Positions 1 through 7,624 are shown, counted from the stretch's first letter. The stretch is 16,759 nucleotides of DNA from Pseudomonadota bacterium (GCA_023416545.1 JAEZHO010000122.1:1-16759); one strand, 5' to 3'. A program made the numbers and translations. The notes: a model not told the origin generated them from the sequence alone.

Positions 1-1911
1 GGCCGTCCGAGCGAGAACGAGACGCTCGTCTCGCGCCTGATCGACCGTCCGATCCGCCCGCTCTTCCCCGACGGCTACAAGAACGACACGCAGGTCGTCG
101 TCCCCGTCATCCAGCATGACCTGGAAAACAATCCCGACGTGCTGGCCATGGTCGCCACGTCTGCAGCGCTGACGCTTTCCGGCGTTCCCTTCATGGGCCC
201 GATCGGCGGCGCGCGCGTCGGCTACATCAACGGCGAATACGTCCTCAACCCGCATCTCGACGAAATGCCGGAATCGACGCTCGATCTCGTCGTCGCCGGT
301 ACGGGTGACGCGGTCCTGATGGTCGAATCCGAAGCAAAGGAACTGCCGGAAGACGTCATGCTCGGCGCCGTCATGTTCGGCCACCGTGGCTTCCAGCCGG
401 TGATCGACGCGATCATCAAGCTGGCCGAAGTCGCCGCCAAGGAGCCGCGCGAATTCGAGCCGGAAGATCATTCCGCGCTCGAGGCCGAAATGCTTCAGCT
501 GGCTGAAACCGAACTGCGCGACGCCTACAAGATCACCCAGAAGGCAGAGCGCTACGCCGCCGTCGACGCCGTCAAGGCGAAGGTGAAGGCACACTTCTTC
601 CCGGAAGGCGCAGAACCCCGCTTCACGCCGGAAGTCATCGGCTCGGTCTTCAAGGGCCTGCAGGCGAAGATCGTCCGCTGGAACATCCTCGACACCAAGA
701 GCCGCATCGACGGCCGCGACCTGGAAACGGTTCGCCCGATCGTCGCCGAAGTCGGCATCCTGCCCCGTACCCACGGTTCGGCGCTCTTCACGCGCGGCGA
801 AACCCAGGCGCTGGTCGTTGCGACGCTCGGCACCGGCGAAGACGAACAGTATGTCGACTCGCTGACGGGCATGTACAAGGAGCAGTTCATGCTCCACTAC
901 AACTTCCCGCCCTACTCGGTCGGTGAAACGGGCCGCATGGGCTCCCCGGGTCGTCGCGAAATCGGCCACGGCAAGCTCGCATGGCGCGCCATCCACCCGA
1001 TGCTGCCGACCACCGAGCAGTTCCCCTACACGCTGCGCGTCGTTTCCGAGATCACCGAATCCAACGGTTCGTCCTCGATGGCAACGGTCTGCGGCACCTC
1101 GCTTGCTCTGATGGATGCCGGCGTTCCGCTGGCAAAGCCGGTTGCCGGCATCGCCATGGGCCTCATCCTCGAAGGCGATCGCTTCGCCGTCCTGTCCGAC
1201 ATTCTCGGTGACGAGGATCATCTCGGCGACATGGACTTCAAGGTCGCCGGTACGTCCGACGGCATTACCTCGCTGCAGATGGACATCAAGATCGCCGGTA
1301 TCACCGAGGAGATCATGAAGGTCGCGCTCGGCCAGGCCCAGGGCGGCCGCCAGCACATCCTCGGCGAAATGTCGAAGGCAATCACCGAGAGCCGTGGCCA
1401 GCTCGGCGAGTTCGCGCCGCGCATCGAAGTGATGAACATCCCGGTCGACAAGATCCGTGAAGTCATCGGTTCGGGCGGCAAGGTCATCCGCGAAATCGTC
1501 GAGAAGACCGGCGCCAAGATCAACATCGACGACGACGGCACGGTCAAGATCGCTTCGTCCTCCGGCAAGGAGATCGAGGCTGCCCGCAAGTGGATCCACT
1601 CGATCGTCGCGGAACCGGAAGTCGGCGCCATCTATGAAGGCACGGTCGTCAAGACCGCCGACTTCGGCGCATTCGTCAACTTCTTCGGCGCCCGTGACGG
1701 CCTCGTGCACATCTCGCAGCTCGCATCCGACCGCGTTGCCAAGACGACCGACGTCGTCAAGGAAGGCGACAAGGTCTGGGTCAAGCTGATGGGCTTCGAC
1801 GAGCGCGGCAAGGTTCGCCTGTCCATGAAGGTCGTCGACCAGGCGACCGGCCAGGAAATCCCGCAGGAAAAGAGGGAAAAGAAGACCGAGGGCGGCGAAG
1901 CTGCCGAATAA
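1..1911 (+). CDS. pnp: Polynucleotide phosphorylase, 5'-truncated by window edge
   Basis: PNPase degrades RNA 3'→5' by phosphorolysis, releasing nucleoside diphosphates, and is a core part of bacterial mRNA turnover. The frame is open from base 1, giving 636 residues. What remains is most of the first RNase PH domain (start GRPSENETLVSRLIDRPIRP), the helical linker, the second RNase PH domain, a KH domain and an S1 domain. The second core has the catalytic set DEDHLGDMDFK, with Asp406, Asp412 and Lys414 matching E. coli Asp486, Asp492 and Lys494. The constant offset of 80 suggests about 80 residues lie upstream, for a normal total near 716. The KH loop GSGG is at 490-493 and S1 spans about 541-613. 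An internal ATG at 139 is not the real start, because the upstream codons are clearly conserved PNPase sequence. In rhizobia pnp normally follows rpsO; that part is outside the window. Confidence 0.98.
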   Translation, partial: GRPSENETLVSRLIDRPIRPLFPDGYKNDTQVVVPVIQHDLENNPDVLAMVATSAALTLSGVPFMGPIGGARVGYINGEYVLNPHLDEMPESTLDLVVAGTGDAVLMVESEAKELPEDVMLGAVMFGHRGFQPVIDAIIKLAEVAAKEPREFEPEDHSALEAEMLQLAETELRDAYKITQKAERYAAVDAVKAKVKAHFFPEGAEPRFTPEVIGSVFKGLQAKIVRWNILDTKSRIDGRDLETVRPIVAEVGILPRTHGSALFTRGETQALVVATLGTGEDEQYVDSLTGMYKEQFMLHYNFPPYSVGETGRMGSPGRREIGHGKLAWRAIHPMLPTTEQFPYTLRVVSEITESNGSSSMATVCGTSLALMDAGVPLAKPVAGIAMGLILEGDRFAVLSDILGDEDHLGDMDFKVAGTSDGITSLQMDIKIAGITEEIMKVALGQAQGGRQHILGEMSKAITESRGQLGEFAPRIEVMNIPVDKIREVIGSGGKVIREIVEKTGAKINIDDDGTVKIASSSGKEIEAARKWIHSIVAEPEVGAIYEGTVVKTADFGAFVNFFGARDGLVHISQLASDRVAKTTDVVKEGDKVWVKLMGFDERGKVRLSMKVVDQATGQEIPQEKREKKTEGGEAAE

Positions 1912-1933
1912 GGTTCTTCTTTCCTGAAGCATC

Positions 1934-1966
1934 AAGGCGCGGGATGGTTTCCGCGCCTTTTCTTTA
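1934..1966 (+). terminator. Rho-independent terminator of pnp
   Basis: A perfect 9-bp stem, AAGGCGCGG (1934-1942) with CCGCGCCTT (1951-1959), encloses an 8-nt loop and is followed by a T-rich tail (TTCTTT). It lies 22 bp after the pnp stop codon and 24 bp before the next start, so it should separate pnp from the methyltransferase gene. Confidence 0.9.
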
Positions 1967-1990
1967 TCCATACTTCTAAGGTCAGTTGCG

Positions 1991-2998
1991 ATGAGCAGAG
2001 ACGCCCTCAAGACCCTCTTCCACCCCTTTGCCACCGGCGCGGTGGCGGTCCCGCTCGCGGGCGAGCGCGTCCTGTTCCTGGGCGCCGAAGCCGGGCAGGG
2101 CTTTCCGGAAGGCTTCGCCGCGGACGTGACGGCCGTGCAGCCGTTCCGCCCGATGTTCCGCTTCCTGGGCGAGGGCGCCTTCCCGGAGCCGGAAGGCACC
2201 GACTACGACATGGCGCTCGTCCTCTGCGGCAAGCACAAGGGCGAGAACGAAAACCGCGTGGCGGAGGCGCTGGAGCGCGTCAGGCCGGGCGGGATGATCG
2301 TCATCGCCGGCGGCAAGGAGGATGGCATCCAGCCGCTGCGCAACACGCTGCTCAAGCTCGGCATGACGCTCGACTACACGCCGAAGTATCACGGGGTGGC
2401 CATCTGGCTGGCACGGCCGCAGGACGCGGCCGCAGCCATCCAGGCGCTGAAGAAGGTACCGGTTACCGTGGAGGGCCGCTTCCGGGCAGCGCCCGGCATG
2501 TTCTCCCACGACCGCATCGACCCGGGTTCGGAGCTTCTCGCCGAGCGGCTGCCGACCGACTTCGACGGCAACGCAGCCGATTTCGGCGCCGGCTGGGGCT
2601 ACCTGACCGTGCGGCTCGCGGAACAGTCCCCGCGGGTCAACCGCATCGACCTCTTCGAGGCGGACCACAAGGCGCTGGAATTTGCCCGCGAGAACGTCGC
2701 CCGCAATTGCCCGGACCTCAATGCGCGGTTCTTCTGGCAGGATCTTGCCCAGGAGCCGCCGAAGGAAAAATACGATCTGGTGATCATGAACCCGCCCTTC
2801 CACGAGGCGCAGGCGGCCGATCCAGAACTGGGCAAGGCGATGATCCGCGCCGCTGCAGCGGCACTCCGGGGCAATGGCCGGCTGATGCTGGTCGCCAATC
2901 GCGGCCTGCCCTATGAGCCGGTCCTCAAGGCCGAATTCAGGGACAGCGGCGAGACCTGCCGGAATTCCCGGTTCAAGGTGCTCTGGGCGAAGAAATAA
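1991..2998 (+). CDS. RsmC/RlmG-family class I SAM-dependent methyltransferase (rRNA guanine-N2 type)
   Basis: Probable S-adenosylmethionine-dependent N2-guanine methyltransferase of ribosomal RNA (COG2813; E. coli RsmC acts on 16S G1207, RlmG on 23S). The 335 residues match the family size (RsmC is 343). As in RsmC, a degenerate N-terminal methyltransferase-like half (about 1-165) precedes the active C-terminal half. That half carries SAM-binding motif I, DFGAGWGYLT (from Asp197), an acidic residue in LFEAD after the next strand, and the catalytic NPPF tetrapeptide at 267-270, typical of enzymes that methylate exocyclic amines. An AAGG ribosome-binding site sits about 9 nt before the ATG. The gene stands between two terminators, so it is probably monocistronic. 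The exact rRNA target cannot be read from sequence, so no symbol is assigned. Confidence 0.85.
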   Translation: MSRDALKTLFHPFATGAVAVPLAGERVLFLGAEAGQGFPEGFAADVTAVQPFRPMFRFLGEGAFPEPEGTDYDMALVLCGKHKGENENRVAEALERVRPGGMIVIAGGKEDGIQPLRNTLLKLGMTLDYTPKYHGVAIWLARPQDAAAAIQALKKVPVTVEGRFRAAPGMFSHDRIDPGSELLAERLPTDFDGNAADFGAGWGYLTVRLAEQSPRVNRIDLFEADHKALEFARENVARNCPDLNARFFWQDLAQEPPKEKYDLVIMNPPFHEAQAADPELGKAMIRAAAAALRGNGRLMLVANRGLPYEPVLKAEFRDSGETCRNSRFKVLWAKK

Positions 2999-3016
2999 GA
3001 AAATATCGACTGACAG

Positions 3017-3049
3017 GAAGCCCTGCTCGATGCAGGGCTTCTGCTTTTG
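3017..3049 (+). terminator. Terminator between methyltransferase gene and convergent fabI
   Basis: A perfect 10-bp inverted repeat, GAAGCCCTGC (3017-3026) with GCAGGGCTTC (3032-3041), has a 5-nt loop and is followed by TGCTTTTG. It lies in the 63-bp gap between the two convergent genes. The T-run is on the plus side, so it mainly serves the methyltransferase gene. It may also act on fabI transcripts, although the minus-strand side has no immediate T-tract. Confidence 0.8.
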
Positions 3050-3061
3050 CGCGTCTGAAAA

Positions 3062-3868
3062 CTATTCCAGATCGGCCTTGCGAAGACGCTCGAGCGTCGG
3101 CAGCGACGTGATGTTGTAGCCGGCATCCACATAGTGGATTTCGCCCGTGACGCCGCGCGACAGGTCCGACAGGAGATAGAGCGCCGACCCGCCGATATCC
3201 TCGATGGTCGCGGTCCGCCGGAGCGGCGCGTTCTTCTGGTTCCAGGAATACATGGCCCGCGCGTCGGAAATGCCGGCACCGGCAAGGGTGCGCACGGGTC
3301 CTGCGGAGATCGCGTTGACACGGATGTCCTGCGGTCCGTAATCGGCCGCCAGGTAGCGTACGGACGCTTCCAGCGCCGCCTTTGCGACGCCCATGACGTT
3401 GTAGTTCGGAATGACGCGCATCGAGCCGCCATAGGTGAGGGTCAGCATAGCGCCGCCCTCGGTCATCAGCTCTGCGGCGCGTTTGGCGACTTCCGTGAAC
3501 GAGAAGCAGGAGATCACCATCGTGCGGGAAAAGTTCTCGCGCGTCGTGTTCGCATAGAGCCCCTTGAGCTCGTTCTTGTCGGAAAAGCCGATCGCGTGGA
3601 CGAGGAAGTCAAGCTTGCCCCAGCGCTCGCGGATCGCGTCGAACGTCGCGTCGACGGAGGCGATGTCGTCCACGTCGCATGGCAGCAGGAAATCCGAGCC
3701 GACTTCGGCGGCGAGCGGCTTCACCCGCTTGCCGAGCGCCTCGCCCTGATAGGTGAAGGCGAGCTCGGCACCCCGCGCCGCCACCGCCTTGGCAATTCCC
3801 CAGGCGATGGAGTGATTGTTCGCGACCCCCATGATCAGGCCGCGCTTCCCCTGCATGAACCCCGTCAT
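3062..3868 (-). CDS. fabI: Enoyl-[acyl-carrier-protein] reductase (NADH) FabI
   Basis: FabI performs the last reduction of each fatty-acid elongation cycle, reducing trans-2-enoyl-ACP in the cytosol. The 268-residue protein is a short-chain dehydrogenase-fold enzyme of normal FabI length. It has the FabI nucleotide-binding opening LIMGVANNHSIAWGIA (about 11-26) and the catalytic set Tyr146, Tyr156 and Lys163 (in TLTYGGS and PNYNVMGVAK), in the same numbering as E. coli FabI. The ATG is 5 bp after the fabB stop codon, with a GGATAGG ribosome-binding sequence that overlaps that stop, so translation is probably coupled. A second Met at residue 5 is possible but less likely. It is the third gene of a fabA-fabB-fabI operon. 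Rhizobia often carry more than one FabI; whether this is the only copy cannot be seen here. Confidence 0.96.
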   Translation of the reverse strand: MTGFMQGKRGLIMGVANNHSIAWGIAKAVAARGAELAFTYQGEALGKRVKPLAAEVGSDFLLPCDVDDIASVDATFDAIRERWGKLDFLVHAIGFSDKNELKGLYANTTRENFSRTMVISCFSFTEVAKRAAELMTEGGAMLTLTYGGSMRVIPNYNVMGVAKAALEASVRYLAADYGPQDIRVNAISAGPVRTLAGAGISDARAMYSWNQKNAPLRRTATIEDIGGSALYLLSDLSRGVTGEIHYVDAGYNITSLPTLERLRKADLE

Positions 3869-3873
3869 GAGAC

Positions 3874-5097
3874 CTATCCGTTGTAGCGCTGGAAGACGAG
3901 CGTGGCGTTGGTGCCGCCGAACCCGAAGGAATTGGAAAGAACGGTGTCGATCTTCGCGTTGTCGATGCGCTTGCGCACGATCGGCACGCCTTCGAACTCG
4001 GGATCGAGCGTCTGGATGTGCGCGCTCTCGCCGATGAACTTCTCCTGCATCATCAGCAGGCCGTAGATCGATTCCTGCACGCCGGCGGCGCCGAGCGAGT
4101 GGCCGGTGAGCGACTTGGTCGACTGGACATGCGGGATGCGGTCGCCGAAGACTTCGCGGATGGCGCCGATTTCCTTCGAATCGCCGACCGGGGTCGAGGT
4201 GCCGTGGGTGTTGATGTAGTCGACCTCGCCCTTCACCGTGGAGAGCGCCTGGCGCATGCAGCGGATCGCGCCTTCGCCGGAGGGAGCCACCATGTCGTAG
4301 CCGTCCGAGGTCGCGCCGTAGCCGACGATCTCGGCATAGATCTTGGCGCCGCGTGCCTTGGCGCGTTCCATTTCCTCGAGCACGAGGACGCCAGCACCGC
4401 CGGCGATGACGAAGCCGTCGCGGTCGACGTCATAGGCGCGCGAGGCGGTTGCCGGCTGGTCGTTGTACTTGGTGGACATGGCGCCCATGGCGTCGAAGAG
4501 GTTCGACATGGTCCAGTCGAGGTCCTCGTGGCCGCCGGCGAACATCATGTCCTGCTTGCCCCACTGGATCATCTCCGCGGCATTGCCGATGCAGTGCGCC
4601 GAGGTCGAGCAGGCCGACGAGATGGAATAGTTCACGCCGTGGAGCTTGAACCAGGTCGCAAGCGTCGCCGAAGCCGTCGATGACATCGCCTTCGGGACCG
4701 CGAACGGGCCGATGCGCTTCGGGCTGCCGTTCTTGATGGTGATCTCTGCGGCCTCGATGAGGGTGCGCGTGGAGGGGCCGCCGGAGCCCATGATGATGCC
4801 GACGCGCTCGTTCTCGGCATAGTCCTTTTCGTCGAGGCCGGAATCGGCGATCGCCTGCTTCATGGCGACGTGGTTCCAGGCCCCGCCCTGCGACAGGAAG
4901 CGCATGGCGCGACGATCGACCAGATCGGTGGGATCAAGGTCGGGGCGGCCCCAGACCTGGCAGCGGAAGCCGTGCTCGGCGAAATCCGGCGAGAAGGAAA
5001 TGCCGGACTTTGCCTGGCGGAGCGATTCGGTGACTTGGGAGGCGTCGTTTCCAATGGAGGACACGATGCCGAGACCCGTGACAACAACCCGTCTCAT
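3874..5097 (-). CDS. fabB: 3-oxoacyl-ACP synthase I (beta-ketoacyl-ACP synthase) FabB
   Basis: This condensing enzyme elongates acyl-ACPs with malonyl-ACP. Together with FabA it is required for unsaturated fatty acid synthesis, because it extends the cis-3-decenoyl intermediate. The 407-residue thiolase-fold protein has the complete Cys-His-His triad: Cys163 in SSACSTSAHC, His298 in NTHGTSTPVGD and His333 in KSLTGHSLGAAG. These are the same positions as in E. coli FabB, so start and reading frame are well supported. The C-terminal FGFGGTNATLVF motif is intact. It lies 47 bp downstream of the fabA stop and 5 bp upstream of fabI, which is the standard rhizobial fabA-fabB-fabI order. Confidence 0.97.
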   Translation of the reverse strand: MRRVVVTGLGIVSSIGNDASQVTESLRQAKSGISFSPDFAEHGFRCQVWGRPDLDPTDLVDRRAMRFLSQGGAWNHVAMKQAIADSGLDEKDYAENERVGIIMGSGGPSTRTLIEAAEITIKNGSPKRIGPFAVPKAMSSTASATLATWFKLHGVNYSISSACSTSAHCIGNAAEMIQWGKQDMMFAGGHEDLDWTMSNLFDAMGAMSTKYNDQPATASRAYDVDRDGFVIAGGAGVLVLEEMERAKARGAKIYAEIVGYGATSDGYDMVAPSGEGAIRCMRQALSTVKGEVDYINTHGTSTPVGDSKEIGAIREVFGDRIPHVQSTKSLTGHSLGAAGVQESIYGLLMMQEKFIGESAHIQTLDPEFEGVPIVRKRIDNAKIDTVLSNSFGFGGTNATLVFQRYNG

Positions 5098-5144
5098 CTG
5101 ATGGACCTTTTCTGCTCTTTCTGCCTCGGTGCGTCGTTGACGCC

Positions 5145-5660
5145 TCAGGCCGTCTTATCCTTAGACAGACCAACACGCAGGTCCGTCGCCTGATAAATGG
5201 TTTCGCCGTCCGCCTTGACCCAGCCGTCGGCGGTTCCGAGGACGAGACGACCGCGCATCACTCGCTTGAAGTCGATGCCGTATTCGAGGAGCTTGGTGTG
5301 GGGGCGGACCATGCCCTTGAACTTCACTTCGCCGGTGGACAGCGCCATGCCGCGGCCCTCTTCGCCCAGCCAGCCGAGGTAGAAGCCGGTGAGCTGCCAC
5401 ATGCCGTCCAGGCCAAGGCAGCCCGGCATGATCGGGTTCCCCTGGAAGTGGACCGGGAAGTACCAGTCGTCCGGATGGACGTCGTATTCGGCGCGGATAT
5501 AGCCCTTGCCGAATTCGCCGCCGGTTTCCGAGACGTCAGTGATCCGATGGACCATCAGCATGGGGGGCAGGGGGAGCTGGGCGTTGCCCGGCCCGAACAA
5601 TTCCCCGCGACCGCAGGCCAGAATTTCATCGTAAGAAAAGCTCGACTGTCTTTCCGTCAT
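5145..5660 (-). CDS. fabA: Bifunctional 3-hydroxydecanoyl-ACP dehydratase / trans-2-decenoyl-ACP isomerase FabA
   Basis: FabA dehydrates 3-hydroxydecanoyl-ACP and isomerises the trans-2 product to cis-3-decenoyl-ACP, the entry to anaerobic-type unsaturated fatty acid synthesis. The 171-residue protein is of family length. It shows the hot-dog-fold active-site helix region HFQGNPIMPGCLGLDGMWQL with catalytic His71 and Asp85. I take the ATG at 5658-5660. The codon just before it is TTG and could also initiate (172 residues); a GAGGGA ribosome-binding sequence lies about 9 nt from the TTG and 12 nt from the ATG. The N-terminus TERQSSFSYDEIL resembles other rhizobial FabA proteins starting at the ATG. 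It is the first gene of the operon, divergent from irr. Confidence 0.96.
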   Translation of the reverse strand: MTERQSSFSYDEILACGRGELFGPGNAQLPLPPMLMVHRITDVSETGGEFGKGYIRAEYDVHPDDWYFPVHFQGNPIMPGCLGLDGMWQLTGFYLGWLGEEGRGMALSTGEVKFKGMVRPHTKLLEYGIDFKRVMRGRLVLGTADGWVKADGETIYQATDLRVGLSKDKTA

Positions 5661-5836
5661 CAAAGTTCGGTTCCCTCGTGCCGTGCCAGATCTTTATGAC
5701 AGGAACGGCGGAAATTGAAGCACAACCATGTCCGTGGCGAAAGCGTATACGGTTGCCCGGGACGATCGCGGCGGACGGCATTCCCGGCATCGCATATAGG
5801 AAGCTGGCTTTGCAAACTAGAGGTCGAGGACCAAAT

Positions 5837-5860
5837 TGCACGTTTTTGCAGGGATCTGCA
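5837..5860. repeat. Three TGCA boxes at exact 10-bp spacing
   Basis: The palindromic tetramer TGCA occurs at 5837-5840, 5847-5850 and 5857-5860, each 6 bp apart, so the boxes fall on the same face of the helix. A fourth TGCA is at 5811-5814, out of this phase. The cluster is 25-48 bp upstream of the irr -35 box, a usual place for an activator or repressor site. The function is unknown and chance is not excluded. Confidence 0.3.
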
Positions 5861-5884
5861 TGTCGACGACCGGTTCGCACCCTA

Positions 5885-5913
5885 TTGAAAGGTGCGGCGG
5901 CAAAAGTTATATC
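5885..5913 (+). promoter_or_regulatory. Predicted sigma-70-type promoter of irr
   Basis: A -35 box TTGAAA (5885-5890) and a -10 box TATATC (5908-5913) are separated by exactly 17 bp. Transcription would begin near 5920. This leaves only about 12 nt before the ATG at 5932 but about 45 nt before the ATG at 5965, which bears on which irr start is used. Confidence 0.6.
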
Positions 5914-5931
5914 CGAAACTCAAGATAGTAT

Positions 5932-6381
5932 ATGTCGCAGACATCGATGGGACATGCTGGCAATATGGCAGGGGCTTTGCTGAATATCGAGACAAAGTTG
6001 CGCGGCTGCGGATTGAGGCCGACTCGCCAGCGCATTGCGCTTGCCGAACTGCTTTTCGCCAAGGGCGACAGACATGTGACGGTGGAGGAACTGCACGAGG
6101 AGGCATTTGCCGCCAATGTGCCGGTGTCGCTCGCCACCGTCTACAATACCCTGCACCAGTTCACCGAAGCCGGAATGATCCGCGTCCTGGCGGTCGAGGG
6201 TGCGAAGACCTATTTCGACACCAACGTCTCCGACCATCACCACTTCTTCATCGAGGGCCGCAACGAGGTCCTCGACATTCCCGTCAGCAATATCGAGATC
6301 GGCAACATTCCGCCCGCACCGGAGGGGATGGAAATCTCCTACGTGGACGTCGTGATCCGGCTGCGCGAGAAGAAGAACTAG
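5932..6381 (+). CDS. irr: Iron response regulator Irr (Fur family)
   Basis: Irr is the Fur-family regulator that controls haem synthesis, iron uptake and iron-storage genes in Rhizobiales, sensing haem status rather than Fe2+ directly. The 149 residues contain a winged-helix N-terminal domain with LRPTRQRIALAELLF and PVSLATVYNTLHQF, the family DNA-recognition region. The C-terminal dimerisation domain carries the Irr-specific HHHFF motif (His102-104, haem/metal binding). The Bradyrhizobium-type N-terminal haem regulatory motif (GCPW-like) is absent, as in other Rhizobium-type Irr proteins. Start choice is uncertain: ATGs at 5932, 5947 and 5965 are in frame, and the last (MAGALLNIETKLRG...) fits both remembered homologue N-termini and the predicted promoter better. 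No start has a strong ribosome-binding site. The gene is divergent from fabA and ends 5 bp from the convergent downstream gene. Confidence 0.93.
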   Translation: MSQTSMGHAGNMAGALLNIETKLRGCGLRPTRQRIALAELLFAKGDRHVTVEELHEEAFAANVPVSLATVYNTLHQFTEAGMIRVLAVEGAKTYFDTNVSDHHHFFIEGRNEVLDIPVSNIEIGNIPPAPEGMEISYVDVVIRLREKKN

Positions 6382-6386
6382 CCTCC

Positions 6387-7025
6387 TCAGCGTTTCTTGA
6401 CGGCGTCCTCGGGATCGCGCCCGGCCCTCGGCCGGTAGCGCGGGATCGTCCACCCGTAACGAATTGCCCCTCCCCTCAGCCCGAAGGCGACGAGGAACCC
6501 GGCGACGGAACTTCCGATCGGCGGGAGCCCGAGCGCCTGCAGCAGGGTGAAGACGCAGGCGCCGGCAAGCGCGGCGGAAATATAGATCTCGGAGCGCAGC
6601 AGAACGGACGGCTCGTCGGCCAGCGTGTCGCGGAGGATGCCGCCGCAGGTGGCGGTCAGCACGCCGGTCACGATGGCGATCGCTTCCGAGCCCGTCGAGG
6701 AAAGGCCGATCGCGGCGCCCATGACACCATAGGCCGCAAGCCCCACGGCATCGAGCCAGAGCAGCAGCCGGTAGCGCCATTCGATGAGGTGGGCGGTGAA
6801 GAAGAGCACGGCGCCGGTGGCGACGCAGACGAGGATATAGGTCGGATCGACCACCCAGAAGACCGGCGTGCGCCCGAGGATCAGGTCGCGAAGCGTGCCC
6901 CCGCCGACGCCGGTCAGCGCCGCGAAGAACAGGAAGCCGATGATGTCGAGCTGCTTGCGGGACGCGGCGAGCGCGCCGGTCGCGGCGAAGACCACCACGC
7001 CGGCATAATCCAGTATATAGAGCAT
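6387..7025 (-). CDS. TRIC cation channel family (UPF0126, YadS/YicG-like) membrane protein
   Basis: An integral inner-membrane protein of 212 residues, the usual size for bacterial UPF0126/TRIC proteins. It is built from two copies of the family unit, each with a glycine-rich kinked helix followed by Arg-Asp: GGGTLRD at 41-47 and GGILRD at 128-133. About seven hydrophobic segments can be counted. Structural work on bacterial homologues shows trimers with one pore per subunit conducting monovalent cations. Physiological roles in bacteria are poorly defined, and some homologues are annotated as glycine transporters. The ATG is preceded by a strong GGAGGG ribosome-binding site at 6 nt. The gene faces irr tail to tail and is divergent from the secreted protein gene at 7142; no clear promoter was seen in the 116 bp between them. 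Confidence 0.88.
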   Translation of the reverse strand: MLYILDYAGVVVFAATGALAASRKQLDIIGFLFFAALTGVGGGTLRDLILGRTPVFWVVDPTYILVCVATGAVLFFTAHLIEWRYRLLLWLDAVGLAAYGVMGAAIGLSSTGSEAIAIVTGVLTATCGGILRDTLADEPSVLLRSEIYISAALAGACVFTLLQALGLPPIGSSVAGFLVAFGLRGGAIRYGWTIPRYRPRAGRDPEDAVKKR

Positions 7026-7141
7026 CTCTCACCCTCCGGTCGGTTCACCAGCGTCGCGCAAGTGCCGTCTGTTAGCACCGCCTCATCCGATCGAACCTCC
7101 TTACGCGCATCCTGCGGGGAGGCGAAGGGGCCGAGGAGCCA

Positions 7142-7621
7142 ATGCCCGTGAAAAAGCATCTGATCATCGTCGCGCAGGTCCTGGCGCTCGCACTTGTGCC
7201 GGCGACCGCCTCGGCGCAGCAGGAATTGCTGAGCGATCCGGAAATCTACGAGAAGGATCACTTCCGCGACCAGTGCAGGATCGCCCAGTTCGGCAGCGGC
7301 TTCATCACCCGGCTGGACATCAACAATGACGGCATCGTCGATGCGGTCAGCAATCACGGCGAGGTCACCTGCGACGGCACGCGCGGCCCCGACTGCAACG
7401 AGGACGGGTGCCCCTACAATTTCTACCTTCGGGCCAAGGAGGGCGGCTATTTCATGATCGCCACCGCCCGCATCTACGGCTACGACTTCATCAAGCGCTT
7501 CGGCAACATGGTCTTCCTGATGAAGATGCATCCGCGCTTCTGCGAGCGGACCGAGGACAAGCCCTGCGAGATGACGGTGCGCGTGCGTGGCGGACGCTTC
7601 GTCACCATCTCGCGCAAGTGA
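7142..7621 (+). CDS. Secreted cysteine-rich protein with a calcium-loop-like motif, function unknown
   Basis: I do not recognise this 159-residue protein. It starts with a typical Sec signal peptide: a basic N-terminus (MPVKK), a hydrophobic core and an ATASA cleavage site around residue 25, giving a mature protein of about 134 residues in the periplasm or outside. The mature part has six cysteines (45, 77, 85, 90, 134, 142), an even number that would suit three disulfides. The segment DINNDGIVD (59-67) has acidic or amide residues at loop positions 1, 3, 5 and 9, as in EF-hand-like and dockerin-type calcium loops. A second short CNEDGC segment follows at 85-90. A GAGGAG ribosome-binding site lies 3 nt before the ATG, but 9 nt before the in-frame GTG at 7148, so the true start may be two codons later. 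The gene meets the next one tail to tail with 3 bp between stops. Confidence 0.75.
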   Translation: MPVKKHLIIVAQVLALALVPATASAQQELLSDPEIYEKDHFRDQCRIAQFGSGFITRLDINNDGIVDAVSNHGEVTCDGTRGPDCNEDGCPYNFYLRAKEGGYFMIATARIYGYDFIKRFGNMVFLMKMHPRFCERTEDKPCEMTVRVRGGRFVTISRK

Positions 7622-7624
7622 CGC

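Larger units (their letters stand above)
5661..5931. promoter_or_regulatory. Divergent fabA–irr control region
   Basis: This stretch of 271 bp has no convincing gene and must hold the promoters of both the fab operon (minus) and irr (plus). It is clearly more AT-rich than the genes around it. On the minus strand a CTATAT hexamer (plus coordinates 5794-5799) resembles the rhizobial -10 box, but I see no matching -35 at the right spacing. The irr promoter and the phased TGCA repeats are listed separately. I looked for an Irr iron control element or a RirA-type box and did not recognise one. Confidence 0.5.

Noticed and set aside
139..1911. pnp read as a complete gene starting at the ATG at 139
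   Set aside because: Codons 1-46 of the window are conserved PNPase sequence in the same frame, so the gene is simply cut by the window edge.
5885..5931. A known iron-responsive operator (ICE or RirA-type box) directly before irr
   Set aside because: I searched by eye for the usual AT-rich palindromes and found no convincing match. Only the promoter boxes and the TGCA repeats stand out.
5892..7151. A 419-codon plus-strand frame, and a 370-codon minus-strand frame at 5920-7032, across irr and the TRIC gene
   Set aside because: Both run through two well-supported genes in other frames and have no domain features, so they are shadows.
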